Positions 19,597-28,169 of a DNA stretch of 46,566 bases are shown here, in pieces (within the stretch, counting starts at the first letter, position 1; each line of letters opens with the position of its first letter). Source of the DNA: CALJIC01 sp039805565 (GTDB taxonomy: Bacteria; Chloroflexota; Chloroflexia; Chloroflexales; Roseiflexaceae). Below the pieces are notes generated by a model. It worked only from the letters and a program-made list of their open reading frames with translations. It was not told the DNA's origin and made no database searches. The stretch lies in contig JBDLTZ010000294.1 in the NCBI GenBank assembly GCA_039805565.1, positions 1-46,566 on the forward strand, given 5' to 3'. The position numbers were made by a program, and so were the translations under genes.

Positions 19597-19716
19597 CAGC
19601 CTCGTGCGCCGGCACGCGCCACGCTATCCGCCAGAACCGTGCCGCTGTTCCTAGCCGCCGTGATCCCCATCACCAGCCCCTGAGGCTCTGCGCGGCTTGT
19701 GACGCGTTCTGTAAGG

Positions 19717-21753
19717 TCAGTGGGTGAGGGGCACCAGCGATGGCTTGACGCGCAGCAGGACGCCCGCGAGCCACAGGGCGGCGCCGCTCCAGCAGACCAG
19801 CAGCACGAGCGCCGTCACGGCCGCGCGCCCGCCGGGGCGGGGCCAGAGCCGCGCCAGCACCGCGCCGACCGCGAGGCAGACCAGCGGCGTAACGAAGTAG
19901 ATGTAGCGTGTAAGCAGCCCGAGGAATAGGTAGGTGCTGAAGAACACTGCGCACACCAGCAGCGAGGCGGCGATCAGGGGGCGCTGGAGCGGGTGCCTCT
20001 CCCGGGCGCGCCACAGCAGCGCGAGGCCGATCGGCATCAGCCCGAGCACCGGCGGCAGCCAGCCGAGCGTCAGCGCGCGCCCCACCAGCCCCACACGTAC
20101 CTCGCGCTGCGCCAGGCCCCGCGCGAACGACGCCGCGAGGTCCATGCTGCCCGGCCCGCGCTCCTCGCCGCCGAGCGGCGCCGCGGCGGCCGCGAAGTAG
20201 ATCGGCACGGTGAAGAGCAGCGCCGTGGCCGCCGCGGTCACCAGCGCGCCCCAGCCGCGCCGCCCGAGCGACCGCCAGCCAAACAGCGCCAGCAGGCCCA
20301 CCGTCGCCACCAGCAGCACCAGCGCGCCGACGTGCGTCAGCAGGCAGAGTGCCCCGGCCACGGTGGTGAGGATCAGGTCGCGCCGCGTCGGGGCGCGCGT
20401 CAGGCGCAGCAACAGCCAGAGGAGCAGCAGCCAGAGCGACTGGGCGATGGCGTTAGCGGCAAACCCCCACCACATCATCGTCATATTGATCGGCAGGGCC
20501 AGGTAGAGCGCCAGGCCGATCAACACCGCGCGGGGCCCCACCCGTAGCTCGCGCGCCAGCGGCAGGAGCAGCAGGCAGCCAAGGGCGTCGAGCAGCGCGG
20601 TGCCAACCTGCACCGCCAGCCGCTGCTCGGGCAGCAGCAGCCGCAGCGGCAGCAGCAGGACGTAGCCGGCCGGCGGGTTGAAGGTCTTGCGGTTCTGAAG
20701 CTCGGCCGGGGTGGAGTAGAGGTAGAGCTGGCCGTCGGCCACGGTGCTGAGCCAGCGGGTGTGTACCGGCACGTCGCGCGCGTCAAACATCGGGTGCGCG
20801 GCGCCGGCCAGCCGCAGGGCGAAGGCCGCCAGCACCAGTGCCCAGGCCGCGCGCGCCTGGAGCGGGGTCATCCACGGGCGAGCCGTCGCTCGTCGCTCGT
20901 CGCTCGTCGACTCCCAGCCCTCGCTCGTCGCTCGTCGCTCGTCGCTCGTCGGCAGTCGGCCTCCCGCGAGGAGCCGGTAGAACGCCGGCGCAGCAAGGCG
21001 TGTCGTCACAAGCAGCCCGAGCGCCAGCACCAGCCAGACCGGCAGCCCGAGCGCCACCCACAGCGGCTCCCACAGGTTCGCGCCGACCACCGCCATGCAG
21101 AACCCCGTCCCCGCCGCAAGCATCCAGCGCGGCGGCACGGCCAGCGCCCAGGTCAGCAGCAGCCCAAGCGCCAGCAGCAGCGCCTGCCCGCCGAACTGGA
21201 GCGGGGCAGCCCCGTCCGGCCGCGCCAGCGCCCGCAGCTCGAGCCAGTCGATCGCGAAGCCGATCCGGCGCGGGTCGCCGGACGGGCTGTAGACCTCGCT
21301 CGCGAAGCGCACGCGGGTGACAACCTCGGAGGTGTCGCGCGGCACGAGCACGCTGTAGACCCGCAGCTGCGGCGTGGTCTGTACCGCGCCCCAGGGACGC
21401 CCGGACACCTCCAGCGACACCGTGGGGCTCGGCCCATCGGGGCGCCAGCCGTGGGCACGCATCCGCAGCAGCTCGTAGCGCCCGCTCAGGTTCGGCAGCG
21501 CCAGCTCAGCCTGTCCGGCCGTCCAGCGGTAGTTCTCCTGCGCCGCCTCCTCGATCCCGTTCACGCCCGAAAGCACCGTGTGGTCGCCCCACTGGCCCAC
21601 CTCCACACGCACCGCAGGCGCGGCCGTGAGGCTCAGCCAGAGCGGCGGGAGCGACAGCAGCCAGATCAGCAGCAGGGCGGCGCGCACGTCCATGCGGTGC
21701 GGGGTAGCCGTGGTCAGGCTTCGGAGCAGGGGCAGCGCGATCGGCTTATGCAT
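19717..21753 (-). CDS. Polytopic membrane glycosyltransferase with extracytoplasmic N-terminal domain (GT39/GT87-like)
   Basis: A 678-residue membrane protein. One N-terminal helix (about 24-45) is followed by an extracytoplasmic beta-rich domain (about 50-180) with EENYRWT-like text (AQENYRWTAGQAELALPN), then ten or more helices. The loop DARDVPVHTRWLSTV after a transmembrane helix resembles the acidic first loop of C-type polyprenyl-phosphate-sugar glycosyltransferases; donor and acceptor are unknown. The N-terminal domain resembles that of the protein at 5504-7681, so the two share an architecture. Odd: residues about 262-292 (TSDERRATSEGWESTSDERRA) are encoded by heptanucleotide repeats between two membrane segments. 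No clear ribosome binding site precedes the ATG at 21753. Confidence 0.82.
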   Translation of the reverse strand: MHKPIALPLLRSLTTATPHRMDVRAALLLIWLLSLPPLWLSLTAAPAVRVEVGQWGDHTVLSGVNGIEEAAQENYRWTAGQAELALPNLSGRYELLRMRAHGWRPDGPSPTVSLEVSGRPWGAVQTTPQLRVYSVLVPRDTSEVVTRVRFASEVYSPSGDPRRIGFAIDWLELRALARPDGAAPLQFGGQALLLALGLLLTWALAVPPRWMLAAGTGFCMAVVGANLWEPLWVALGLPVWLVLALGLLVTTRLAAPAFYRLLAGGRLPTSDERRATSEGWESTSDERRATARPWMTPLQARAAWALVLAAFALRLAGAAHPMFDARDVPVHTRWLSTVADGQLYLYSTPAELQNRKTFNPPAGYVLLLPLRLLLPEQRLAVQVGTALLDALGCLLLLPLARELRVGPRAVLIGLALYLALPINMTMMWWGFAANAIAQSLWLLLLWLLLRLTRAPTRRDLILTTVAGALCLLTHVGALVLLVATVGLLALFGWRSLGRRGWGALVTAAATALLFTVPIYFAAAAAPLGGEERGPGSMDLAASFARGLAQREVRVGLVGRALTLGWLPPVLGLMPIGLALLWRARERHPLQRPLIAASLLVCAVFFSTYLFLGLLTRYIYFVTPLVCLAVGAVLARLWPRPGGRAAVTALVLLVCWSGAALWLAGVLLRVKPSLVPLTH
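20884..20967 (-). repeat. In-frame heptanucleotide repeats inside membrane glycosyltransferase gene
   Basis: Twelve heptads in register on the plus strand, mostly CGTCGCT (seven near-exact copies) with CGTCGAC, TCCCAGC, CCTCGCT, CGTCGGC, AGTCGGC variants. On the coding strand the unit reads AGCGACG and encodes the repeated peptide TSDERRA. Confidence 0.88.
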
Positions 21754-21827
21754 AGGTACCAGGCGGGCGAGCGGATACAGCGGCGGGTATGATAGCAGGG
21801 CTTCCCGATGCCCTACGGCGTTAGTGT

Positions 21828-22661
21828 CTAGCGGTCATCGCTCTTGATGCCGACCGACTCGCCCGCCAGCTGGAGCGCGATGCGCGTCTGCATCAGGATA
21901 TTGTCCAGCAGGTTCGGGTCGGGCTCCTCCACCGGCAGCTGCATCACGAAGTGGTTGAGCACCTCAGACTGCCCCCGCACTAAGTCGGCCCAGGTGAGCT
22001 CGGGCCGCTCGCGCCGCGCTGCCTCCAGGTGCAGATCCATGAACTGGCGCAGCTTCTCGCGCGTGTCCTCGGTGAGGTGCGCGGCCGCGCCGCCCACGAA
22101 GTGCGCCGCACCGGCCGGGAGCATGTGCCCCACCAGCACCTCGCCCGCGAGCACCCGGCGCGACGCGGCACCGTCCACTACCTCGTAGGCGGTCTCGTCC
22201 AGCAGGTCGTGGACGCGGAGGCTCTGCCCCTTCGTCACCTCGTCGGCCGCGTAGGCCCGCAGCCGCACGGCGGCCCAGCCTGGAAGCAGCCGCACCTCAT
22301 CCTCGGTCAGATCCAGCGCCGACGGGTCGGCGGCCAGCTGCTCCACCAGTGTGCGGCCGTCCTCCTGCGGATAGTCGAAGGCGTACCAGGTCATGAAGCG
22401 GTCAGCCCCACGGTCCTCAAGATCGTCTAGCTCGGCCATCTGCTCGGGAGCATACTTCCCATTCCAGTAGCGCGCAAACGCCGCGTTGATCGCGTCCGGC
22501 CGATCCTGCGCCGCCTCGACCACCTTCGGCAGCAGCGAGTCCACCGCCCGCCGGAGGCGCAGCTGCTCCGAGCGTGCCGCCTCCTCGAGCGGCAGGTGGC
22601 AGTTCTTGTACTTCTTGCCGCTGCCGCAGTGGCAGGGGTCGTTGCGGCCTATCTTCGCCAT
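21828..22661 (-). CDS. SEC-C motif protein of unknown function
   Basis: A 277-residue cytoplasmic protein that opens with a zinc-binding SEC-C motif (IGRNDPCHCGSGKKYKNCH, residues 4-22), the module found at the C-terminus of SecA and in many small proteins, where it binds zinc and contacts ribosome or SecB partners. The remaining 250 residues are helical and acidic with no domain I can name. AAGGAG precedes the ATG at 22661. It lies between a glycosidase gene and a glycosyltransferase gene on the same strand, but no functional link is evident. Confidence 0.85.
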   Translation of the reverse strand: MAKIGRNDPCHCGSGKKYKNCHLPLEEAARSEQLRLRRAVDSLLPKVVEAAQDRPDAINAAFARYWNGKYAPEQMAELDDLEDRGADRFMTWYAFDYPQEDGRTLVEQLAADPSALDLTEDEVRLLPGWAAVRLRAYAADEVTKGQSLRVHDLLDETAYEVVDGAASRRVLAGEVLVGHMLPAGAAHFVGGAAAHLTEDTREKLRQFMDLHLEAARRERPELTWADLVRGQSEVLNHFVMQLPVEEPDPNLLDNILMQTRIALQLAGESVGIKSDDR

Positions 22662-22720
22662 ACGTTCTCCTTCGTGCAGACTCCTACGGCCGTCAGAACG
22701 ATTGAGCCGTATCGGTAGTC

Positions 22721-22748
22721 ATTGTTCATCGTTCATCGTTCAGCGCTA
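22721..22748 (-). repeat. Short heptanucleotide array at 3' end of glycosidase gene
   Basis: On the minus strand the glycosidase stop (TAG, 22748-22746) is followed by GAACGAT-type heptads (plus strand ATTGTTC, ATCGTTC, ATCGTTC, AGCGCTA). It is the same family as the TGAACGC arrays elsewhere, again directly after a stop. Confidence 0.75.
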
Positions 22749-24776
22749 CTGCCCGACGCTGCGGCAGAGCGCCTCGAACGCACGCCGCCCGCCGCCCTCT
22801 CCCAGGGCGCGCACCCTGACGTGGCGCCGGATCTGCTCCTCCTCGATCATCTCTGAGAAGCCCGGCCGTCCCGGCGCCTCGGGGTCGAGCTCGAGAATAG
22901 CGTGCTCGAAGTACTGCTCGACGTGCTCCCTACCCTTCTCGTCGAACCACTGGTACGGCTCGGCCAGCGGCAGGCCGTACCGAGAGCGACCATCGAACAG
23001 CGCCCACGCGCGCCGAAACGGCCCCTTCACGTGCACGCCCGCCTCCTTGACCAGCAGCGGCGCGCGCATCCCACCCGGGATGAGCGGCCCGTAGCCGGTG
23101 AACGGCAAGTCGGTGCTGAGCTGCGCCGGCAGCGCCTCAGACGGGTAGGCCTTCAGCTCATCGGCCGCCGGCTTGAAGCTGCCGTCCGCCCGGATCAGGC
23201 CGTAGTGCTCCTCACGCGTGTCCCAGCGGCGCGACGGCCCGACATCGAAGTCGCGCAGGGTCCAGGCCACTACCCCAGCCACACGGCCACGAGCCTGGGC
23301 CAGCGCCTCGCGGTACACCCGCGCCTGTTCGGCCTCGGTGTAGCTCTGCACGCGGCAGAGCGGCCCGGTCGGCCAGCCGAACTCGCCCAGCAGCACCGGC
23401 TTGCCCGAGGCCGCGCGCAGCTCATCGACCTGGCGCGCCATATCGCCGGCGTTGTAGTTGTGCAGGCTGATCACGTCGCTGTAGTCTACCACACGTCTGC
23501 CATCAGGCCCCGCGACGAGCAGGTTCCGGTAGCCGCCCATGCCCACCGTCACCAGGTGGTTCGGCGCCAGGCGGTGCACCTCGTCGGCCATGCGCCCCAG
23601 CCAGCCCAGCACCTCCTGCGAGCGCCCCTGCTGCTTCCACATGCGGTAGTGGTCTGGCTCGTTGTGCAGGTCCCAGGCCATAATGCGGTCGTCGCCGATG
23701 AAGTTCCCCACCACGGTGTGCAAGTACTGGAGCTGCTCCTCCCACTCGCGCGTGCCGGCGGGCGGGAACTCCTCGTGGTGGTCGAACAGAGCGACGATCA
23801 CGCGCATATCGAGCGCGCCGGCGATCTGTACCATCTGGCGCAGCCGGTCGAGCATCTCGGGCGTGACCTTGCCGCGCCGCGAGCCGCTCTCGCTCACTTC
23901 GTAGGGCAGCAGGACGCGCACCACGTTGATGCCGAGGTGGACGCGGGCGTGGCGCAGCTCCTGCTCGACCTGCGGCCCGTCCCAGTAGTCCCACATGTCG
24001 GCCCACGGGCGCCCCTGCGGGTAGTAGTTGACGCCCTTGATCTGCACCGGCCGCCCAAGGCGCGTCAGCTGCCCGCCCGCGGCCTGGATGAAGCCGCCGC
24101 GGTCGGTGGCGGGGGCGGCGGACATCTGGGCTACGCCCGATCCGCGCAGCTCGCTGCCGAGCAGGCCGAACAGCACGCCCTGCGCGCCGTGGTCCTCGAA
24201 GCGCGCGCGCTCGAACCACTGGACAGTGTAGGTCTGGCCGTCGCTCAGCACGGCGGGGCGCGGCGCGGTGAGCGGCAGGCCGAACAGTGCTACGCTCTCG
24301 GCCAGCGTCACGCCCGGCTGGCCGAGCTCCAGGCCGTAGCGCTGGTAGGCCGCGAGGAAGGGCTGGCACACGTTCTGGCCGGTCTCAGGGAAGAACTGGC
24401 ACCCCGCGCGGGGCTGCTCAGGTGCGTCGCCCCCCTCGCCGCGCGCGCTCAGGGCGTCGGCGCCGAGCCGGCCGAGCAGGATGTCGTAAGGCGCCGGGTT
24501 GCGCGGGTGGTGCTCGATGCGCGCGCGCTCGAACAGCTGGACGGCGATCGGCCCCTCGGCGGTCTGCTGCGCGAAGGCCGGGCCGAGCGGGTAGCCGAAC
24601 ACCGGCAGACCGCCCTGGCGCTCCCAGGCGGCGCGAATCGGGCCGTCGATGCAGTCAGGGATCGCCAGCCCGACCTCGGGGAAGCAGCGCGGGGCGGCCA
24701 GGGCGGGGCGCGCGGTGGGCAGTATGCCGATCAGCAGCGCGAGCAGCGCCGCCGTGACTATCGAAAGACGCCTCAT
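22746..24776 (-). CDS. Secreted GH5-like glycoside hydrolase with flanking FPETG-type modules
   Basis: A 676-residue exported protein. Signal peptide 1-27 (ends ALA). Two modules of about 90 residues follow (about 30-107 and 122-215), each with CFPE/FFPETG, a YWxxxG-like helix, FGYPL or FGLPL and a VQxFERARxE strand; a third, diverged copy (YGLPL, QWF, EHVEQYFEHAILE) is at about 570-650. The catalytic TIM barrel (about 228-545) carries the acid/base Glu373 in DLHNEP and the nucleophile Glu465 in LLGEFGWP, both typical of clan A family 5. Such enzymes cleave beta-linked glycans outside the cell; the substrate is unknown. The flanking modules resemble ones I associate with Chloroflexota surface proteins and may bind envelope material (inference). 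Confidence 0.88.
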   Translation of the reverse strand: MRRLSIVTAALLALLIGILPTARPALAAPRCFPEVGLAIPDCIDGPIRAAWERQGGLPVFGYPLGPAFAQQTAEGPIAVQLFERARIEHHPRNPAPYDILLGRLGADALSARGEGGDAPEQPRAGCQFFPETGQNVCQPFLAAYQRYGLELGQPGVTLAESVALFGLPLTAPRPAVLSDGQTYTVQWFERARFEDHGAQGVLFGLLGSELRGSGVAQMSAAPATDRGGFIQAAGGQLTRLGRPVQIKGVNYYPQGRPWADMWDYWDGPQVEQELRHARVHLGINVVRVLLPYEVSESGSRRGKVTPEMLDRLRQMVQIAGALDMRVIVALFDHHEEFPPAGTREWEEQLQYLHTVVGNFIGDDRIMAWDLHNEPDHYRMWKQQGRSQEVLGWLGRMADEVHRLAPNHLVTVGMGGYRNLLVAGPDGRRVVDYSDVISLHNYNAGDMARQVDELRAASGKPVLLGEFGWPTGPLCRVQSYTEAEQARVYREALAQARGRVAGVVAWTLRDFDVGPSRRWDTREEHYGLIRADGSFKPAADELKAYPSEALPAQLSTDLPFTGYGPLIPGGMRAPLLVKEAGVHVKGPFRRAWALFDGRSRYGLPLAEPYQWFDEKGREHVEQYFEHAILELDPEAPGRPGFSEMIEEEQIRRHVRVRALGEGGGRRAFEALCRSVGQ

Positions 24777-24871
24777 GGCTGGTGTCGTGTCCTCTTCTGG
24801 GGCTAACGCCGAGTTGGAGACACGGGAAGTGTAGCCACCAGCGGGGGGTTGTCAACCTGTTTGCGGCTGCG

Positions 24872-25984
24872 CTAGCGCCGCTTCACCACCAGCCGCGTCC
24901 CCTCGCGCGTGGCGCGGATCGCAGTGGTACCGCGCAGCCCCTCAGGAAGCAGGACGTGGCGGCGGTAGGGTCCCACCCGCACGATCAGCTCGTCGCCGCT
25001 CAAGGTGAGCGCGAGCGCGCCATGCGGCAGCCCCGGCAGGTCCACCACCAGCGCCGGCTCGCCGCCGTGCGCCTCACCGACAGGGGGTATGGGCTCACCC
25101 ACCGGGAGATCGCCGAGCCGCGACGCCACCGACCGCACGCCTGCCAGGCCGTCCGGGCCGACATGCGCCGGGAGGTGGAGCAGCGGCAGCGCGGGCCATA
25201 TCGCGGCCGCGTCGGCCAGCAGCCGCTCCTGCTGCTCCACCACCGCCTCGGCGTGTCCCCCCGGCGCGTCGGGCAGCAGCGGCCCGGCCACGATCGCGGC
25301 CACCGGCATGTCATGGAGCTGGACCGCGGGCACCGCCAGGCGCGCCTCGGCCAGGGCCGCGGCGTCGGGCCGGAGCACAAACAGCGCCCGCGCACCCCTG
25401 GTCAGCTCGCGCCGCAGCTCATCGGTCTCAACCCGCGTCTGCTGCGCGCGGTCGAGCATCTCGCCCGGCAGGAAGCTCGTGGGGAGCAGCGCGCGAGCCT
25501 GAGAGTCGGCGCTCTTGCCGGGCCCGCGGTCCAGCCCGATCAGCAGCCGCACGCCCCAGCGCATGGCGTCAGGCAGATTCAGCACCTGCACCAGCGTATC
25601 GTGTGGGCCGGCATCCACCACCACACGCTGGTAGCGCGGCGCCAGCTCGCGCAGCCGCTGGAGGCCGAAGAGCGCGCCCATGCCCGGCAGGAGCGGAAGC
25701 TCATCCCCCGCCAGCCCGGCGAGCAGCGGCGGCAGGCTGCCCCGCGCAGTGTTCCAGTAGGCCGTCAGCTCCGCGCCCGCGTCGAGCGCCAGCGCGTCGA
25801 GCCGCGGCGCGACCTCCACAGGCTCCCCGGCAAGCGCCGCGCCCAGCAGCGCGCCCAGAGCGGCGGGCGGGCTCAGGCTCAGCAGCAGCGTACGCTGCCC
25901 GCCATCCGCCAGCCCCACCGCCGCCGCCGCCGCCGCCAGCCCCACCCCCGCCCCGGGGCTCCCAGTCACAATCAGCGTCGCCAT
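24872..25984 (-). CDS. ArsA/GET3-like protein with destroyed P-loop (probable pseudo-ATPase)
   Basis: A 371-residue protein with the whole ArsA layout: N-terminal P-loop region, LPGMGALFGLQRLRELAPRY matching the family PGMxELxxLxxL segment, VVVDAGPHDTLVQVLNLP at the place of DxAPTGxTLRLLxLP, and the C-terminal ArsA beta domain (GDELIVRVGPYRRHVLLP). The P-loop, normally GKGGVGKT, reads GSPGAGVG: both lysines and the Thr are lost, so ATP hydrolysis is unlikely. ATG at 25984 with GAGGTG upstream is preferred over GTG 26008. It lies between a GH5 gene and an amidase gene. A structural or regulatory role beside an active homologue elsewhere is plausible but inferred. Confidence 0.83.
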   Translation of the reverse strand: MATLIVTGSPGAGVGLAAAAAAVGLADGGQRTLLLSLSPPAALGALLGAALAGEPVEVAPRLDALALDAGAELTAYWNTARGSLPPLLAGLAGDELPLLPGMGALFGLQRLRELAPRYQRVVVDAGPHDTLVQVLNLPDAMRWGVRLLIGLDRGPGKSADSQARALLPTSFLPGEMLDRAQQTRVETDELRRELTRGARALFVLRPDAAALAEARLAVPAVQLHDMPVAAIVAGPLLPDAPGGHAEAVVEQQERLLADAAAIWPALPLLHLPAHVGPDGLAGVRSVASRLGDLPVGEPIPPVGEAHGGEPALVVDLPGLPHGALALTLSGDELIVRVGPYRRHVLLPEGLRGTTAIRATREGTRLVVKRR

Positions 25985-26053
25985 CGCAGCACCTCGCGCT
26001 CGCATCACACCGGGGAGAGTATACGCCCAGCCGCAGTGCGGGGCAAAACATCA

Positions 26054-26078
26054 CCCCTGCTCCCAGGCGGGGCAGGGG
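26054..26078 (-). terminator. Intrinsic terminator downstream of amidase gene
   Basis: CCCCTGC (26054-26060) and GCAGGGG (26072-26078) pair around an 11-base loop. On the minus strand the stem is followed by TGATGTTTTG, giving a T-rich tail, and it lies 33 bases after the amidase stop. Confidence 0.65.
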
Positions 26079-26110
26079 CGATCTAAAAGCCGGTGCGAGA
26101 TTGCGGCTTC

Positions 26111-27106
26111 TCAGGAGTCCGTCGCGGGCGGCGGCGGCGGCGGGAGCTGCTCGTCGGTCGCCACCAGATCCGCGGCGCGCACCCAGCCCATCGTGCGCCA
26201 CTCGCCCCGGATGAAGCCGTGGTACCAGCCATCGCGCTCCTCGAAGATCACCATGCGGCTGTCAGGGCCGAAGCGGCGCAGCACGCGGGCGCTCTCGCTT
26301 GGCGCGGCCCGCACCGCCACCCCCTCCACCGCCGGCCGGTGCAGCCCGAAGTCCGGCGGCAGCAGCGCCGCGCCGTCGCTCGGGTTGCGCTCGCGCAGGT
26401 AGCGCAGCACGCCATCCGCGATCCCGGCGGCCACCACGTCGGCCTTGCCCACCATCACCGCGCGGTCGGCCGGGCTGGTCAGGAAGCCCATCTCCACGAT
26501 CACGGCGGGTGTGGTGCGGGCGATAGCGTGGGTGTGGCGGCGGTAGCTGAAGGCGTAGTAGCCGCGCATGTTGAAGGTAATCGCGCCATCTCGCGGCAGG
26601 CGCGTGGCCGCGGCGTACTCGGCGTCGAGGACATCCTTCAGGTGCTGCGACGCGCGTGAGGTGCGCCAGGGGGTGGCGATCTTGAAGCCGCGCGCCCCCG
26701 GCTTGCGGGCCCCGTCGGCGTGGATGGCTACGAAGGCGTCCGCGTCGTAGCCGGGTGGGACGGTGGCTGGCAGCAGGTCCACCTGCACGCCCGCGGCCGC
26801 CAGCCGCGCCTCCACCCGCCGGGCGATATCCAGGTTCAGCTCGACCTCGGAGAGGCCACGGATGTACGCGCCTGTGGACCCGCGCAGCCGCGCCAGCTCC
26901 TCGGGGAGCTCGTTGCTCTTCCAGTGCCCCACCTGGATGCCGACGCGCGGCACAGTCCCCTCGGGGCGCGGCGTCGGGGTGGGGAGAACCGTGGCGGCGG
27001 GCACGGCGGTCGCCGGCGCGGGTTCCTGCTGCGCGGCGTGCGCGGCGGGCTGGAGCGCGGCCATTGTCAGCAATACAACGAGAGCGGCGAGCAGGCGGAA
27101 CGTCAT
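26111..27106 (-). CDS. N-acetylmuramoyl-L-alanine amidase (Amidase_3) with C-terminal SH3 domain
   Basis: A 331-residue exported peptidoglycan hydrolase. Signal peptide 1-24 (ends AHA) and a Pro/Thr/Ala-rich linker to about 52 precede the Amidase_3 domain. The zinc ligands and catalytic Glu are visible: His61 (QVGHW), Glu87 (SEVELN), His129 (AIHAD) and Glu205 (IVEMGF). An SH3b-like domain follows (about 250-315; GVAVRAAPSESARVL, WYHGFIRGEWRTMGWV), probably for wall binding. It ends in a Pro-rich tail. It would cleave the bond between MurNAc and the stem peptide outside the membrane. GAGG lies upstream of the ATG at 27106. Confidence 0.92.
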   Translation of the reverse strand: MTFRLLAALVVLLTMAALQPAAHAAQQEPAPATAVPAATVLPTPTPRPEGTVPRVGIQVGHWKSNELPEELARLRGSTGAYIRGLSEVELNLDIARRVEARLAAAGVQVDLLPATVPPGYDADAFVAIHADGARKPGARGFKIATPWRTSRASQHLKDVLDAEYAAATRLPRDGAITFNMRGYYAFSYRRHTHAIARTTPAVIVEMGFLTSPADRAVMVGKADVVAAGIADGVLRYLRERNPSDGAALLPPDFGLHRPAVEGVAVRAAPSESARVLRRFGPDSRMVIFEERDGWYHGFIRGEWRTMGWVRAADLVATDEQLPPPPPPATDS

Positions 27107-27471
27107 AGCGAGACCTCAGAATCTCTCGGTGAACCCCTGAAGGAGATCAGTGTGCAGTTCGGAAAGGCGCGTCAAGGCCGAGCGAGGGGTGAGGGAGCGC
27201 GATACCGCGTTCCCCTCCCCTCCAGACTGTGTCAATCCCGTAGGGATGCTCTATGTGGTTTCCCAAACGATACTCAGGATTGAGGCGAGTATAGCATCGC
27301 GCGTGGGGCGAGGAGATTAAAGCTCGGTGAGGGCGCCAGCCCACTCGATTCGATCCACACCCGGCCGCAACAATGGCGGGAGCGGGGGCGTCCAAGGGTT
27401 CGGAATCGCTGAACGGCTGATGGCCCCTTCAGCTATCTCACGCACTCGGCGCTACAGGAAGGACTCGTAAC
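27107..27471. other. Intergenic region with a solitary CRISPR-repeat-like element
   Basis: This 365-base divergent gap holds no gene that I can support; a minus-strand open frame (27147-27395) has unusual composition and no ribosome binding site. At 27229-27268 is one sequence with the look of a CRISPR direct repeat (GTGTCAATCCC, GTA, GGGAT, then GTGGTTTCCCAAAC), containing the inverted repeat ATCCC-GTA-GGGAT. No second copy follows at spacer distance. Both flanking genes must have promoters here, but I see no convincing box. Confidence 0.5.
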
Positions 27472-28164
27472 ATGTCTGAGAACGTTCTTTGCACACGATG
27501 TGATACACCCAACCCCAGCGGGGCGTCGTTCTGTATCAGCTGCGCTGCGTCGCTCGACCCGGTGGCTGGCTCGGCAGCGGCCACCGGGGCCACCCGCCGG
27601 GTCGCAGCGCCTGTGGCGGTCTCTTCGCCGGCGCGGCGTTGCCCAGGGTGCGGTAGCGCCAACCCGTCCGAGGCGCGCTTCTGTGTCGTGTGCGGGAGCT
27701 CGTTCGAGGCGCGGCCACCAGCGTACGCGCCACAGGCGCCGGCCCTCGCCGCGGCGGGCGGCGTGACGGTACAGCACATCTACGTGACCGCCCCGGCCGA
27801 GCTGCCGCTGATCGTCCGCGCGCTGTGGTTCTTCTTCGTGGGGCTGCCGCTGAGCCTGGCGTGGGTGATCGTCGCGTGGCTGCTGAACCTGACGCTGATC
27901 GGCCTGCCGCTCGGACTGTGGATGCTCACGATGATGCCGCAGGTGATGACGCTCAGGCAGGACCGGCCAGCGGCGCGCCGGTCGCTGCCGCACAGCGCCA
28001 CCAGCTTCGCCATGCGCACGGTGTACTTCGTGCTGATCGGGTGGTGGCTGAGCCTGCTGTGGATGCTGATTGCCTGGGGCATGTCGGCCACGGTGATTGG
28101 GCTGCCGCTGGCCTTCCTGATGTTCGAGCGCACCGCCGCGGTGATGACGCTATCGGACGCGTGA
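27472..28164 (+). CDS. Double zinc-ribbon membrane protein with YccF-type domain
   Basis: A 230-residue protein. Two zinc ribbons open it, each with paired CxxC knuckles (CTRC...CISC, residues 7-24, and CPGC...CVVC, about 57-74), separated by an Ala/Val-rich linker. The C-terminal 130 residues hold two homologous YccF-like (DUF307) membrane repeats, ALWFFFVGLPLSLAWVIVAW and FVLIGWWLSLLWMLIAWGM, each followed by IGLPL. The function of YccF proteins is not established. The ribbons should face the cytoplasm and could bind protein or nucleic acid. ATG at 27472 with AAGGA upstream. It is convergent with the isopentenyl phosphate kinase gene. Confidence 0.87.
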   Translation: MSENVLCTRCDTPNPSGASFCISCAASLDPVAGSAAATGATRRVAAPVAVSSPARRCPGCGSANPSEARFCVVCGSSFEARPPAYAPQAPALAAAGGVTVQHIYVTAPAELPLIVRALWFFFVGLPLSLAWVIVAWLLNLTLIGLPLGLWMLTMMPQVMTLRQDRPAARRSLPHSATSFAMRTVYFVLIGWWLSLLWMLIAWGMSATVIGLPLAFLMFERTAAVMTLSDA

Positions 28165-28169
28165 GCGGG

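Noticed and set aside
22902..24806. 634-codon plus-strand open frame
   Set aside because: Antisense to the GH5 gene with signal peptide and catalytic residues; shadow frame.
27229..27268. CRISPR array
   Set aside because: Only one repeat-like copy; no second copy at 30-40 bases of spacing. Kept only as a finding.
27147..27395. 82-codon minus-strand frame in the gap before the zinc-ribbon gene
   Set aside because: No ribosome binding site, odd composition and no family; region better explained as divergent control region.
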